Assembly: GCF_019134595.1 (NCBI RefSeq)
Contig: NZ_CP077770.1
Span: 826,001 to 890,000 of the forward strand
DNA: 64,000 nt
Direction of reading: 5' to 3'
Source of the DNA: Pseudoalteromonas shioyasakiensis
Lineage (GTDB): Bacteria; Pseudomonadota; Gammaproteobacteria; Enterobacterales; Alteromonadaceae
Part shown: piece by piece, positions 18,155 through 27,579 of the stretch
Numbering within the stretch: the stretch's first letter is position 1
Layout of the letters: every line of letters begins with the position of its first letter
Translations under genes and position numbers: made by a program
The notes under the pieces: generated by a model
Seen by the model: only the letters and a program-made list of their open reading frames with translations
Told to the model about the DNA's origin: nothing
Databases searched by the model: none

Positions 18155-19489
18155 TTATACAACTTTTGATTGCAGTTGACCATCAGCAAGCTCGGTAGTT
18201 ATAAGCTCACCAGAACTTACATCGTTAACCGATTTTACTACGCCACCTTGTTGGTTTTTAGTAATGCTGTAACCACGTGCTAACACACTGAGCGGACTCA
18301 CAGAGTCTAAGCGGCTCGCTTGTAAAGAAAGCTGATTTCGAGAGCCTGAAAGCTGTTGTTGCATAGCCTGTGTAAGCCTTGCATGTAATTGCGCCAGCTG
18401 ATGCTCGCTTTTGGCTAGCTGCTTTTCGGGTGAGCGTTGCATTAAGCGTGGTGTTAAGTTAGCAAGTACTCGCTCATACCGCTGGATTTTACTACTCATC
18501 GCGCCATGTAATGCCAAACTAAGCTCATCTAACTTTTGTGCTTGTTGGTTGAGTTGATTCCGCGGATGGCACAGCTGCAAGCGATGCTCAAATTGAGTGG
18601 CAGTACTGCGTTTTACAGCTAAAGCGTGTTTAAAGGCATGATTTAAGTGCCTAACTAACTGCGTAACTTTGTTATGTAGCTCTTCGGTATTTGGACTAAC
18701 TAGCTCTGCGGCTGCAGAAGGTGTTGCGGCGCGAATATCGGCAACATAATCACTAATTGTGGTATCGACCTCGTGACCAACAGCGCTAACAATAGGTAAG
18801 CGACTTTCAAAAATAGCGCGAGCTAGTTGCTCATGGTTAAAACACCACAAATCTTCTAGTGAACCACCACCGCGACCTAATATAAGCACATCTACTTCGT
18901 TACGCTGATTGGCGATGTTTATTTTTTCTATTAATTGGCTGTGTGCATCTGCACCTTGCACCATAGCTGGGTAAATCACGACTTCAAGCTGCGGAGCACG
19001 GCGTTTAAGTACAGTAAGAATATCGCGTATAGCCGCACCAGTGGCTGAAGTGATCACCCCAACGCGATTAATATTGGTTGGTAATGGTTTTTTGTGGGCT
19101 GAGCTAAATAGGCCTTCGGCAGCTAAACGCATTTTTAGCGCATCAAATTCTTGTTTTAATAAGCCTTCACCCGCAGGGGCCATATGCTCAACAATCAGCT
19201 GATAATCACCACGGGGTTCATACAAAGATACGCGGGCACGCACGGTTACTTGTGCACCATTGCTCGGGCGAAAAGTTTGGCCGCGATTATTGCCGCGCCA
19301 CATAGCCGCTTTAACCTGTGCTCGGTCGTCTTTTAAAGTGAAATACCAGTGTCCAGATGCAGGGGCTATAAAGTTAGAAATTTCACCATTTAAGATAAGC
19401 GATGAGAAGCCTTGTTCTAAAACATGGCGAATTTCCTTATTTAGGCGCGAGACCGTGTAAACAGGCTGTGTTGAGTGCGTAAAAGCCAT
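18155..19489 (-). CDS. xseA: Exodeoxyribonuclease VII large subunit
   Basis: 444 residues from the ATG at 19,489; the open frame extends upstream to 19,606, but the family start (MAFTHSTQPVYTVSRLN) is internal. An OB-fold nucleic-acid binding domain (about 8-100, 'GEISNF...SGHWYFTLKD') is followed by the Exonuc_VII_L catalytic domain with 'GVITSATGAAIRDI' and 'LGRGGGSLEDLW', then long coiled-coil arms. With XseB it degrades single-stranded DNA from both ends. Divergent from guaB, an arrangement common in gammaproteobacteria. Confidence 0.95.
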   Translation of the reverse strand: MAFTHSTQPVYTVSRLNKEIRHVLEQGFSSLILNGEISNFIAPASGHWYFTLKDDRAQVKAAMWRGNNRGQTFRPSNGAQVTVRARVSLYEPRGDYQLIVEHMAPAGEGLLKQEFDALKMRLAAEGLFSSAHKKPLPTNINRVGVITSATGAAIRDILTVLKRRAPQLEVVIYPAMVQGADAHSQLIEKINIANQRNEVDVLILGRGGGSLEDLWCFNHEQLARAIFESRLPIVSAVGHEVDTTISDYVADIRAATPSAAAELVSPNTEELHNKVTQLVRHLNHAFKHALAVKRSTATQFEHRLQLCHPRNQLNQQAQKLDELSLALHGAMSSKIQRYERVLANLTPRLMQRSPEKQLAKSEHQLAQLHARLTQAMQQQLSGSRNQLSLQASRLDSVSPLSVLARGYSITKNQQGGVVKSVNDVSSGELITTELADGQLQSKVV

Positions 19490-19623
19490 TAAAAACCCCA
19501 GTAAAAAATTCTCTGTGTACTTTAACACAAATAAATGAATAATTTTATTTACTCGTGCCCGCAACGCTGATAAAATTTGGCCGCAATTCCTTATACTCAG
19601 ATCCACATGTGAGAAGTTGCACT

Positions 19624-21093
19624 ATGCTAAGAATCGCTAAAGAAGCTCTTACCTTTGACGACGTACTTTTAGTACCAGGTCATTCTACTGTTTTGCCACA
19701 CACGGCAAATATTTCAACTCGCTTAACGCGTGGTATCAATCTTAACTTGCCGCTAGTTTCAGCATCTATGGATACTGTAACAGAAGCACGCTTAGCGATT
19801 GCTTTAGCGCAAGAGGGCGGTTTAGGTTTCATCCACAAAAACATGACAATTGAAGAGCAAGCTAAAAACGTTCGTAAAGTTAAAACTTACGAAGCGGGCA
19901 TTGTTTCTTTCCCTGTTACTGTGACTGCGGATCTTACAATTGCTGATGCTATCGCGCTTTCAGAAGACAAAGGTTTTTCAGGTTTCCCTGTAACCGACGC
20001 TGACAATAACCTTGTTGGTATTGTGACAAGCCGTGATATGCGTTTTGAAACGAAACTTGAGCAACCTGTTTCTACAGTAATGACGAAAAAAGAATCGTTA
20101 GTGACTGTTAAAGAAGGTGCAGACCGTGATGAAATCTTAGGTCTAATGCACGAGCACCGTATCGAAAAAATTCTCGTAGTTGATGATGCATTTAAATTGA
20201 AAGGCATGATCACTGTAAAAGATTATCAAAAAGCACAAGACAAGCCGCATGCATGTAAAGACGAGCAAGGTCGTCTACGTGTAGGTGCAGCTGTTGGTGT
20301 TGGCGCGGGTACTGATGAGCGTATCGCAGCACTTGTTGAAGCAGGTGTTGACGTATTACTTATCGATACATCACATGGCCACTCACAAGGTGTTATCGAC
20401 CGTGTTGCACAAACACGTCAAGCATACCCAGATCTACAAATCGTAGCAGGTAACGTTGCAACAGCTGAAGGCGCGATTGCCCTTGCTGACGCGGGTGTTG
20501 ATGCTGTTAAAGTTGGTATCGGCCCTGGTTCTATCTGTACTACTCGTATCGTAACAGGTTGTGGTGTTCCACAAATCACTGCTATTTCTGACGCAGTTGA
20601 AGGCTTAAAAGGCCGTGATATTCCTGTTATTGCTGACGGTGGTATCCGTTTCTCTGGTGACATCGTAAAAGCACTTGTTGCCGGTGCATCATGTGTAATG
20701 GTGGGTTCAATGTTAGCCGGTACTGAAGAAGCACCGGGTGAAGTTGAGCTATATCAAGGTCGTTACTACAAATCATACCGCGGTATGGGTAGCCTTGGTG
20801 CGATGGACCAAAAAGAAGGTTCATCAGACCGTTACTTCCAAAAATCGAACGAAGCAGACAAGCTTGTTCCTGAAGGTATCGAAGGCCGTGTTGCTTATAA
20901 AGGTCCTATCGCGACAATCATTCACCAGCAAGTGGGTGGTCTACGCAGTGCAATGGGCTTAACAGGCTGTGCAACAATTGAAGAGTTAAATACTAAACCT
21001 CAATTTGTTCGCGTAACTTCTGCTGGTATGGGTGAGTCACACGTTCACGATGTGCAAATCACTAAAGAAGCGCCAAACTACCGCTTAGGTTAA
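19624..21093 (+). CDS. guaB: Inosine-5'-monophosphate dehydrogenase
   Basis: 489 residues from the ATG at 19,624 (the frame is open from 19,555 but [16 protein letters not shown] is the family start). A TIM barrel is interrupted by two CBS domains (about 95-205). The catalytic Cys loop '[10 protein letters not shown]' and the flap region '[10 protein letters not shown]' are intact. It converts IMP to XMP with NAD+, the committed step to GMP. It forms an operon with guaA. Confidence 0.97.
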   Translation: MLRIAKEALTFDDVLLVPGHSTVLPHTANISTRLTRGINLNLPLVSASMDTVTEARLAIALAQEGGLGFIHKNMTIEEQAKNVRKVKTYEAGIVSFPVTVTADLTIADAIALSEDKGFSGFPVTDADNNLVGIVTSRDMRFETKLEQPVSTVMTKKESLVTVKEGADRDEILGLMHEHRIEKILVVDDAFKLKGMITVKDYQKAQDKPHACKDEQGRLRVGAAVGVGAGTDERIAALVEAGVDVLLIDTSHGHSQGVIDRVAQTRQAYPDLQIVAGNVATAEGAIALADAGVDAVKVGIGPGSICTTRIVTGCGVPQITAISDAVEGLKGRDIPVIADGGIRFSGDIVKALVAGASCVMVGSMLAGTEEAPGEVELYQGRYYKSYRGMGSLGAMDQKEGSSDRYFQKSNEADKLVPEGIEGRVAYKGPIATIIHQQVGGLRSAMGLTGCATIEELNTKPQFVRVTSAGMGESHVHDVQITKEAPNYRLG

Positions 21094-21118
21094 TTACCTT
21101 AAGGTATTGAAATTACAT

Positions 21119-21138
21119 GGGCTAGCATCTGCTAGCCC
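21119..21138 (+). terminator. Hairpin in the guaB-guaA spacer
   Basis: GGGCTAGC, loop ATCT, GCTAGCCC: perfect 8-bp stem followed by only a weak T-rich run. It could be a partial terminator or an RNA processing site between the two genes. Confidence 0.5.
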
Positions 21139-21193
21139 TAATTTATTGATCATCTCCCTTTGGGAGAGCAGTTCCTGACTAACGAGATACTCC

Positions 21194-22771
21194 ATGAGCA
21201 AAGACATTCACGATTCACGAATTCTCATTTTAGATTTTGGTTCGCAATACACACAGTTAATCGCACGTCGTATACGTGAGATTGGTGTTTACTGTGAGCT
21301 ATGGGCATGGGATGTAACTGAAGAGCAAATCCGCGAATTTAATCCGCAAGGTATTATTTTGTCGGGAGGCCCTGAGTCTACAACACTTGAAAACAGCCCA
21401 CGTGCTCCTGAGTATGTATTTAACGCAGGCGTTCCAGTACTTGGTATTTGTTACGGCATGCAAACAATGGCAACGCAACTAGGTGGTAGTGTACACAGCT
21501 CTGATAAGAAAGAGTTTGGTTATGCGCAAGTTGAAAAAGTAGGTAACTGTGCGTTATTCGATGCTATCGAAGACCACATTACTGACGGCGGTGCAGGCGT
21601 ACTTGACGTTTGGATGAGCCATGGCGATAAAGTGATGGAAGTACCAGAGACTTTCAAAACAACAGCTAAAACTTCAACATGTCCACATGCGGCAATGTCT
21701 TGGGAAGAAAAACGTTTTTACGGTGTACAATTCCACCCAGAAGTAACTCATACTCACCAAGGTTTACGCTTACTTGAGCGCTTTGCGATTGATATCTGTG
21801 GCTGTGAAAAGCTATGGACACCAGCTAAAATCATCGACGATGCTATTGAGCGTATTAAGGAAACTGTAGGTGATGACGAAGTTATCCTAGGTTTATCAGG
21901 TGGTGTTGATTCATCTGTAGTTGCCATGCTTATTCACCGTGCAATCGGCGACAAGCTAACGTGTGTATTCGTTGATAACGGTCTTCTTCGTTTAAACGAA
22001 GGTCAGCAAGTTATGGACATGTTCGGCAACAAGTTTGGCCTAAACATTGTTAAAGTAGATGCTGAAGATCAATTCTTAGCAGACTTAGCAGGTAAGTCAG
22101 ACCCAGAAGATAAGCGTAAAGCGATTGGTCATACCTTCATTAAAGTATTTGACGAGCAAGCTAAAAAGCTGAAAAGCGCTAAATGGTTAGGTCAAGGTAC
22201 TATCTACCCAGACGTAATCGAATCTGCTGCATCAGCAACAGGTAAAGCACACGTAATCAAGTCTCACCATAACGTAGGTGGTTTACCAGACGACATGGAA
22301 ATGGGTCTTGTTGAGCCGTTACGTGAGCTATTCAAAGATGAAGTACGTAAAATTGGTCTTGAGCTTGGTCTACCATACGACATGCTTTACCGTCACCCAT
22401 TCCCGGGTCCTGGTTTAGGTGTTCGTGTACTTGGTGAAATCAAGAAAGAGTACTGTGACTTACTACGTCGCGCAGATGCTATCTTCATCGAAGAGCTACA
22501 CAAAGCTGAGCTTTACCACAAAGTAAGTCAAGCCTTCACTGTATTCTTACCAGTTAAATCGGTAGGTGTAATGGGTGATGCGCGTAAATACGACTGGGTT
22601 GTATCGCTACGTTGTGTAGAAACAATCGACTTTATGACGGCACGTTGGTCACACTTACCTTATGAGTTCTTAGGTGTGGTTTCTAACCGTATCATCAACG
22701 AAATCGATGGTATCTCACGTGTTGTTTACGATATTTCAGGTAAGCCACCGGCAACAATCGAGTGGGAATAA
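21194..22771 (+). CDS. guaA: GMP synthase (glutamine-hydrolysing)
   Basis: 525 residues. An N-terminal class I glutamine amidotransferase domain carries the nucleophile Cys in 'LGICYGMQ' and His/Glu in '[10 protein letters not shown]'. The ATP pyrophosphatase domain has the PP-loop 'LSGGVDSSV' (about 236). The C-terminal dimerisation domain ends 'PPATIEWE'. Converts XMP to GMP. Co-oriented with guaB, 100 bp downstream. Confidence 0.98.
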   Translation: MSKDIHDSRILILDFGSQYTQLIARRIREIGVYCELWAWDVTEEQIREFNPQGIILSGGPESTTLENSPRAPEYVFNAGVPVLGICYGMQTMATQLGGSVHSSDKKEFGYAQVEKVGNCALFDAIEDHITDGGAGVLDVWMSHGDKVMEVPETFKTTAKTSTCPHAAMSWEEKRFYGVQFHPEVTHTHQGLRLLERFAIDICGCEKLWTPAKIIDDAIERIKETVGDDEVILGLSGGVDSSVVAMLIHRAIGDKLTCVFVDNGLLRLNEGQQVMDMFGNKFGLNIVKVDAEDQFLADLAGKSDPEDKRKAIGHTFIKVFDEQAKKLKSAKWLGQGTIYPDVIESAASATGKAHVIKSHHNVGGLPDDMEMGLVEPLRELFKDEVRKIGLELGLPYDMLYRHPFPGPGLGVRVLGEIKKEYCDLLRRADAIFIEELHKAELYHKVSQAFTVFLPVKSVGVMGDARKYDWVVSLRCVETIDFMTARWSHLPYEFLGVVSNRIINEIDGISRVVYDISGKPPATIEWE

Positions 22772-22799
22772 TTTTATTATTTTGACCTGAATTGGTACA

Positions 22800-22833
22800 A
22801 AAACGGCGAATTAGCTTGCTAATTCGCCGTTTT
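22800..22833. terminator. Strong terminator after guaA
   Basis: A perfect 16-bp inverted repeat (AAAACGGCGAATTAGC and its complement) around a 2-nt loop centre, with A and T runs on both sides, so it could work in both directions. Confidence 0.9.
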
Positions 22834-22917
22834 GTTTATTTAAGAAGCAGTTAAACTAAAAACTGTGTTTTTTTACTTTACCTTTGAAAAAAGCTCTATA
22901 TAATTCGTCGTCATTGC

Positions 22918-22994
22918 AGGGGCGTAGTTCCAATTGGTAGAACAGCGGTCTCCAAAACCGACGGTTGGGAGTTCGAATCTCTCCGCCCCTGCCA
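22918..22994 (+). tRNA. tRNA-Trp (anticodon CCA)
   Basis: 77 nt including encoded CCA. Acceptor stem AGGGGCG / CGCCCCT, D loop with TTGGTAGA, anticodon loop CTCCAAA with CCA, T arm with GTTCGAATC. All four stems pair. Confidence 0.96.
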
Positions 22995-23062
22995 TTTCTT
23001 CCTTCTTTACTTTAATCGCAAATCTCCCTATATTACTTGCTCTTAATCATGATTGAGTTGTT

Positions 23063-23365
23063 ATGAATCCAAGTTACGCTGCGATATTCTCTGTACAATC
23101 TTTAGAGCTGAATCAACACTATCGAACTGCGCCTGATACTTCTGGCGAACAGATACCAAACACTCAACAAGAAACACTTACGCTACCGTTACAGTTTCAC
23201 CAAGACCTCGAAAAAGCATTTGCGCCGTTAGTTATTACCCAAATCGTTAAAGCAACGAGTATTAGCTGGCAAGAGGGCTGCTTAGGCTTACCAAGCGATA
23301 AGCTTAATGGCGAACAGAAAAAACAACTTTGGTCTTTAATCGGTGAACAACTTGATAAGCTTTAA
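23063..23365 (+). CDS. holD: DNA polymerase III psi subunit (HolD-like)
   Basis: 100 residues, shorter than E. coli HolD (137) and very divergent, as this family is. The assignment rests on length, a plausible pattern of strands, and position: it overlaps the 5' end of rimI by 23 bp, and holD-rimI is a conserved pair in gammaproteobacteria. Psi bridges the clamp loader to chi and SSB. Confidence 0.6.
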   Translation: MNPSYAAIFSVQSLELNQHYRTAPDTSGEQIPNTQQETLTLPLQFHQDLEKAFAPLVITQIVKATSISWQEGCLGLPSDKLNGEQKKQLWSLIGEQLDKL

Positions 23366-23798
23366 ACCTGTAGATACAACCTATATTAGCCAGTTAATGG
23401 CTATCGAAAACGCCTGTCATAGTCACCCGTGGACAGAGAAAACCATGCTGTCGTGTTTAGCTGGGCGTTATTTTAACTTAGCTGCTTTTCAAGGTGATGA
23501 GATGCTAGGTTTTTATATCGGTGAACAAGCGGGCCCAGATTACACTTTAATGGATATTTGTGTTGCGCCAAAGTACCAAGGGCAGGGCATTGCTAAGCAG
23601 TTGTTAAATGCATTTATTGAGCACGGCGAGCAGCACCAAGCCGAAAACCTATTCTTAGAAGTACGTGAGTCGAATGCTCCTGCTATTGGCCTGTATGAAA
23701 GCGCTGGCTTTTCACATATGTCGGTGCGCAAGAACTACTATCCAACCGCGACAGGCAACGAAGACGCTATTTTAATGGGAATGAGCTTTAGCCTTTAA
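23343..23798 (+). CDS. rimI: Ribosomal protein S18-alanine N-acetyltransferase
   Basis: 151 residues, GNAT fold. N-terminal 'IENACHSHPWTEKTM' matches the RimI-specific start, the acetyl-CoA loop is 'VAPKYQGQGIAKQLL', and the end is 'LYESAGFSHMSVRKNYYP', with the NYY typical of RimI. It acetylates the N-terminal Ala of ribosomal protein S18. Overlaps holD upstream and the convergent hybrid kinase by 4 bp. Confidence 0.93.
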   Translation: MNNLISFKPVDTTYISQLMAIENACHSHPWTEKTMLSCLAGRYFNLAAFQGDEMLGFYIGEQAGPDYTLMDICVAPKYQGQGIAKQLLNAFIEHGEQHQAENLFLEVRESNAPAIGLYESAGFSHMSVRKNYYPTATGNEDAILMGMSFSL

Positions 23799-26449
23799 GA
23801 TGCTTCTTCAAGGGCATCGATAAGTGCATCGTAGCATTGCTCCACCTGCTCAGTTTGATTACTGCGTAGCGCATTTTCAAGCTGGCCGGCGGTCTTATGA
23901 ATGGCCTCAAAACTAAAACACCCCGCACTGCCTTTTAAGCTGTGTGCTAATGAGCGGAGCGCTTCCCATTCTTTAGCGCGATACAACTGCACGACTTGGC
24001 TTAAATAATCAGGTAATTTTGAGCGATAGTTGTCGTTAATTTGTTGGAACTTTTCACTTTTCAGTAAGTTTTCCCACTTGTTTTGACTGTCTTTTTCAAT
24101 GTGTAAGTAGCTTACAAGCACTTGCTCTAGAGCATCTTTGTCGATTGGTTTGGCGAGTGCTTCATCACAGCCCGCTTCAATATAGGTATCAACATCGGTT
24201 TTCATTACATTGGCCGTAAGCGCAATGATAGGGCCATCATAGGCTGCGTGACGTAGCATTTGCGTTGCTTCTAAGCCACCCATGACAGGCATCTGCATAT
24301 CCATGATGATCAACTGATAATCATTAACTAATGCCATTTCTACTGCTTCAGCACCATTTTTCGCGATGTCAGGCTCAAGACCCCAAGTTTGTAATAGTAG
24401 TTTGATCAGCAACTGGTTATCTGGATTATCTTCGGCCACTAGTATGTTGGCATCAAAACTGTTTGCCGCGAATGAAAGCTGAACGTCTTTACTTGGCGAT
24501 AATTGCTCATAGCTATGAATAAAGGATTCGTACTTAAGCTGTTCGGCATTTAAGTGAGCAGCAACTTGTACGGTAAAACAACTGCCGTTTCCAGGTTCAC
24601 TAATAAGCTGTACATCACCACCTAGCAGTTGGGCTAAGTTCTTCGATATACACAAGCCAAGACCCGTACCACCAAAGCGGCGAGTTGTCGTCGCATCTGC
24701 TTGTTCAAACGGTTTAAATACCCGCTCAACTTCGCGCTCTGACATACCAATACCAGTATCTTGAATCGCAAATTGTAAATGCTGTTTTTCGCTGTTGTAG
24801 CTAATATCAATCGAGATACTGCCTTTCTCAGTGAACTTAACCGCATTGCTGGCAATATTGATTAAGATTTGTTTTAAGCGTGTGGTATCGCTATTAATGG
24901 TTTTGGGTATTGGTAGCTTGTAGTTGATATTAAACGCCAGTTGCTTCTCATTAGCCAGCGGGCGAATAATCGAATCAATATCATGAATAAGCTGCACCAC
25001 ATTGCATGGGCCGCGTTCAACAGCCAGTTTTTCAGCCTCAATTTTTGATAAATCAAGAATGTTATTGATGAGCTCAAGCAAGTGCTTAGAGTTACGTAAA
25101 ATAGTACTTAAATGCTGCTCATCATTCACCGCATCTTTGTTGTGTAGGAGCTGCTCTGTAAAGCCCATTATTGCGGTTAGTGGAGTACGAATTTCATGAC
25201 TCATATTCGCTAAAAAACGGCTTTTCAGTTGGTTTGCTTGCTCAGCTTGGGCAATTGCCACTTCTAGCTTGCTATTCATTGCTTCGAGTGCTTTGGTACG
25301 ACTTTCTACTTTTTCTTCTAGGTGATGCTTATATTCTTCAAGCTCATCTTGGTAATGACGAATTTGGTTCACCATGTGGTTAAAGTCGTTGAAAAGCACG
25401 CCTACTTCATCGTTTGTATGGGCAGGCAAGTACACAGATAAATCACCATCACCCACCCGATGGCTTGCAGCACCTAATAATTCGACTGGGGTGAGGAGTA
25501 AGTTTCGCACCACAATGTAGATCAAAATAGGTAGTGAAATAACTGAAATAATTACAATTAACGCAGTAATTAAGCTGATGGCTTTACCTGATTGATACAA
25601 CAAATCTTTGGGAGTGGTTGAGATAAAATAATCACCGTCAGTCATTTGTACCGCGTAGATAATGCGCTCTTCTTTATCGATACTCGACAGCTCAATACTG
25701 GCTAGTTTGCCGTAGTCGGCCAAACTCTTAATTTGTTCAAGCTCGTATTCACTTAGGTAACTGCCGCGTAGGTCATAGTCTGAGCTAAATAAAATTTGCC
25801 CTTTAGTAGTCAAAAACAAATTTAGAGTGTTATTAAATGGCGCTTCTAAAATACTGGCGTTTAGTATCGATGGTTCAACATGGACAACAATAAACCCTAG
25901 TTGCTGCGGCTGTTTTAAGTAGTAATCGATATTATAAATTGGGTGCACAAAGTACAGGCTAGTCGAGCCATCTTCTTTGGAGATCATAAATTGCTGTTGG
26001 CGCAAATTTGATTGTAGTACTTGATCAAAAAACGGGTAACTTTTCGGCGCAGGGGTTAATTGACTTGAATAAAATGCATCGCTTTTACCATCAGGGGCAA
26101 CATAGTTAATGCTTACTATATCAGGGTAAGCTTCTGAATAGCTTGCAAATACATTCATTAATTCGCCAAGGCGTTCAATGTATTGATTTTTTGATTCAGG
26201 TTCGCGGGCTAAAAAGTCTGCCAATACAGGGGAGGTCGAAAGCAACCGGGTAATCGAATGAAATGAGTCAATGTAATTGAAGATTTTTTGCTGCTGTTGC
26301 TCAACAAAGCGACTGACAATCAGCTCAGCTTGTTTTTTTGTTGAATTGGTCACATTGGTTAACGTAAAGCCACCTAAAAACAACAAAGGTAAGATCACTA
26401 ATGGTGTGATATACCATAATAATCGAATACTGAGCTTACTGGTTTTCAT
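23795..26449 (-). CDS. Hybrid sensor histidine kinase (dCache-like, HAMP, HisKA, REC, Hpt)
   Basis: 884 residues, BarA/EvgS-like layout. TM1 (about 12-32), a periplasmic about 250-residue double-Cache-like sensor, TM2 (about 288-312), HAMP (about 312-365), coiled coil, HisKA with His in 'MSHEIRTPLTAIMGF' (about 418), HATPase_c (G boxes DTGIGM, GTGLGL), a receiver with Asp in 'IIMDMQMPVMGG' (about 716), and an Hpt domain with His in 'SLAHSLKGSAGCF' (about 836). It can run a complete phosphorelay to an unlinked regulator. Divergent from prfC. Confidence 0.93.
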   Translation of the reverse strand: MKTSKLSIRLLWYITPLVILPLLFLGGFTLTNVTNSTKKQAELIVSRFVEQQQQKIFNYIDSFHSITRLLSTSPVLADFLAREPESKNQYIERLGELMNVFASYSEAYPDIVSINYVAPDGKSDAFYSSQLTPAPKSYPFFDQVLQSNLRQQQFMISKEDGSTSLYFVHPIYNIDYYLKQPQQLGFIVVHVEPSILNASILEAPFNNTLNLFLTTKGQILFSSDYDLRGSYLSEYELEQIKSLADYGKLASIELSSIDKEERIIYAVQMTDGDYFISTTPKDLLYQSGKAISLITALIVIISVISLPILIYIVVRNLLLTPVELLGAASHRVGDGDLSVYLPAHTNDEVGVLFNDFNHMVNQIRHYQDELEEYKHHLEEKVESRTKALEAMNSKLEVAIAQAEQANQLKSRFLANMSHEIRTPLTAIMGFTEQLLHNKDAVNDEQHLSTILRNSKHLLELINNILDLSKIEAEKLAVERGPCNVVQLIHDIDSIIRPLANEKQLAFNINYKLPIPKTINSDTTRLKQILINIASNAVKFTEKGSISIDISYNSEKQHLQFAIQDTGIGMSEREVERVFKPFEQADATTTRRFGGTGLGLCISKNLAQLLGGDVQLISEPGNGSCFTVQVAAHLNAEQLKYESFIHSYEQLSPSKDVQLSFAANSFDANILVAEDNPDNQLLIKLLLQTWGLEPDIAKNGAEAVEMALVNDYQLIIMDMQMPVMGGLEATQMLRHAAYDGPIIALTANVMKTDVDTYIEAGCDEALAKPIDKDALEQVLVSYLHIEKDSQNKWENLLKSEKFQQINDNYRSKLPDYLSQVVQLYRAKEWEALRSLAHSLKGSAGCFSFEAIHKTAGQLENALRSNQTEQVEQCYDALIDALEEAS

Positions 26450-26577
26450 GACCTAAATTGATATCCCTCCGTGCAATTTATCAATAGTATGCGTTACAAC
26501 TTGATTACACAAGCTTAGCAAAAAAGTGAACAACAAAAATCCTCAACGAAAGGCGAATAATTACTTACAATCGCTGC

Positions 26578-26606
26578 TTTTTTGGCTAAGACAAACAAGG
26601 TATAAT
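26578..26606 (+). promoter_or_regulatory. Probable prfC promoter
   Basis: A perfect -10 TATAAT at 26,601-26,606 with a T-rich, poorly matching -35 about 17 bp upstream, 95 bp before the prfC start. After ICE insertion this promoter would transcribe only the 5' stub and the ICE left end. Confidence 0.45.
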
Positions 26607-26700
26607 ACTTGGCAATTCTATTTTATTTTTACAGTGCGCACCGAGCTTTATAATTTATAAGGCAGTTAAGTGCGCTTTGTTATGACTAAAAGCAGCTTAC

Positions 26701-26787
26701 ATGTCTAATTTAACTACCGAAATTAATAAACGACGCACCTTTGCGATCATCTCCCACCCTGATGCCGCCCAGCCTTTCAACGCTTAA
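26701..26787 (+). pseudogene. prfC: prfC 5' stub (peptide release factor 3) cut by the ICE
   Basis: The first 22-23 codons encode the RF3 N-terminus (MSNLTTEINKRRTFAIISHP, then DA). The frame then leaves prfC at GATGCCG and stops after five ICE-derived codons, giving a 28-residue peptide. The rest of prfC must lie beyond the right end of the ICE. Known SXT insertions restore prfC with an ICE-supplied start at attR; that end is not in the window. Confidence 0.93.
26746..26767. other. attL of the SXT/R391-family ICE in prfC
   Basis: prfC identity ends after 'catctcccaccctgatgccg', the segment in which SXT/R391 elements recombine. The exact crossover cannot be fixed without attR. Confidence 0.8.
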
Positions 26788-26899
26788 AACCACCTTTCAT
26801 TGCACACCACAATCACATCTCTACGTACTGAATTTAAAGGCTTTTTGTCTTTTTCTCGTTTCTTTGCTTTTCAATGATGTTCAAGCGTAACCTCGGAAA

Positions 26900-27041
26900 G
26901 TGTGTACAAACTTGAGTACAAATTCCGTTTTAGAGGCCTTTGGTGAAAATTCCATGACACAAATCTGGCTGTAGGCCTTGTGTTTACTGGGTTTGATGAA
27001 GAAAGTACTTCCTGCTTTTGGTACTTTGGTTTCGACATTAC
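26900..27041 (+). repeat. ICE left-end direct repeat, copy 1
   Basis: Begins with paired gtgTACAAAC/gagTACAAATT words, then 'catgacacaaa', 'ctgtaggccttgt', 'gggtttga', 'aaagtac' and 'tggtttcga', in the same order and similar spacing as copy 2 at 27,139-27,275. Likely integrase arm sites. Confidence 0.6.
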
Positions 27042-27138
27042 AAAAGCGGAATAAATGCGATCATCTCTAGTTTTTTGTTTATAAGTTTATGAATTTAAAG
27101 GGTTCGTCATTGTGGTTTTTGATGTGTCATTGTTGCGA

Positions 27139-27275
27139 GTGTACAAACAGTGTGTACAAATTTTTCTCGTTAGGCGTGTTGATTGCTATTCATGACACAA
27201 ACCGCCTTGTAGCCCTTGTTATTCATAGGTTTGAGCTGAAAAGTACCTAATAGCAACATTCGTGTTTCGATAAGG
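27139..27275 (+). repeat. ICE left-end direct repeat, copy 2
   Basis: Same word order as copy 1: two gtgTACAAA words, 'catgacacaaa', 'cttgtagcccttgtt', 'aggtttga', 'aaagtac', 'gtgtttcga'. About 240 bp from copy 1. Confidence 0.6.
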
Positions 27276-27368
27276 CTGATCTTCTGAACAAATCATGCAT
27301 CTTTCTGACCATCAACAAGTGATGAATCAGGCGATGATAGCTTTACATTGATTTTCAGGAGAATGCAG

Positions 27369-27563
27369 ATGACAGCAGTAGCGCACCAGGTAACCCCTTT
27401 TCTAACATCTTACGAAGTGATGGCTCGTTACCACATTAGCTATACGACGCTCTGGCGAAGAATAAAAGATGGCAGCTTGCCGCAACCTCGTATCAACCGA
27501 AATACACGAAACAAGCTGTGGCACATTGAAGATTTGGAGGAGTATGAGAAGAAAGAGGACTGA
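27369..27563 (+). CDS. xis: Excisionase (recombination directionality factor), AlpA/MerR-type
   Basis: 64 residues from the ATG at 27,369, chosen because AGGAG lies 7 bp upstream; in-frame ATGs at 27,348 and 27,363 are less well placed. A single winged-helix of AlpA type (SYEVMARYHISYTTLWRRI) with a basic C-terminal half. It binds att DNA and steers Int toward excision. Convergent with int, 16 bp apart. Confidence 0.88.
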   Translation: MTAVAHQVTPFLTSYEVMARYHISYTTLWRRIKDGSLPQPRINRNTRNKLWHIEDLEEYEKKED

Positions 27564-27579
27564 GCCTCTTTCTTTTATT

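Larger units (their letters stand above)
26788..27362. other. ICE left-end noncoding region (attachment arm sites)
   Basis: 575 bp without a credible gene. It contains two imperfect copies of a block of about 140 bp (described separately) bearing repeated tgTACAAA words, as expected for integrase arm-type and Xis sites next to att. Confidence 0.6.

Noticed and set aside
27055..27067. A copy of 'tgcgatcatctc' from prfC inside the ICE left end, as a possible second attachment core
   Set aside because: Only 12 bp match, without the following 'ccaccctgatgcc'; could be chance.
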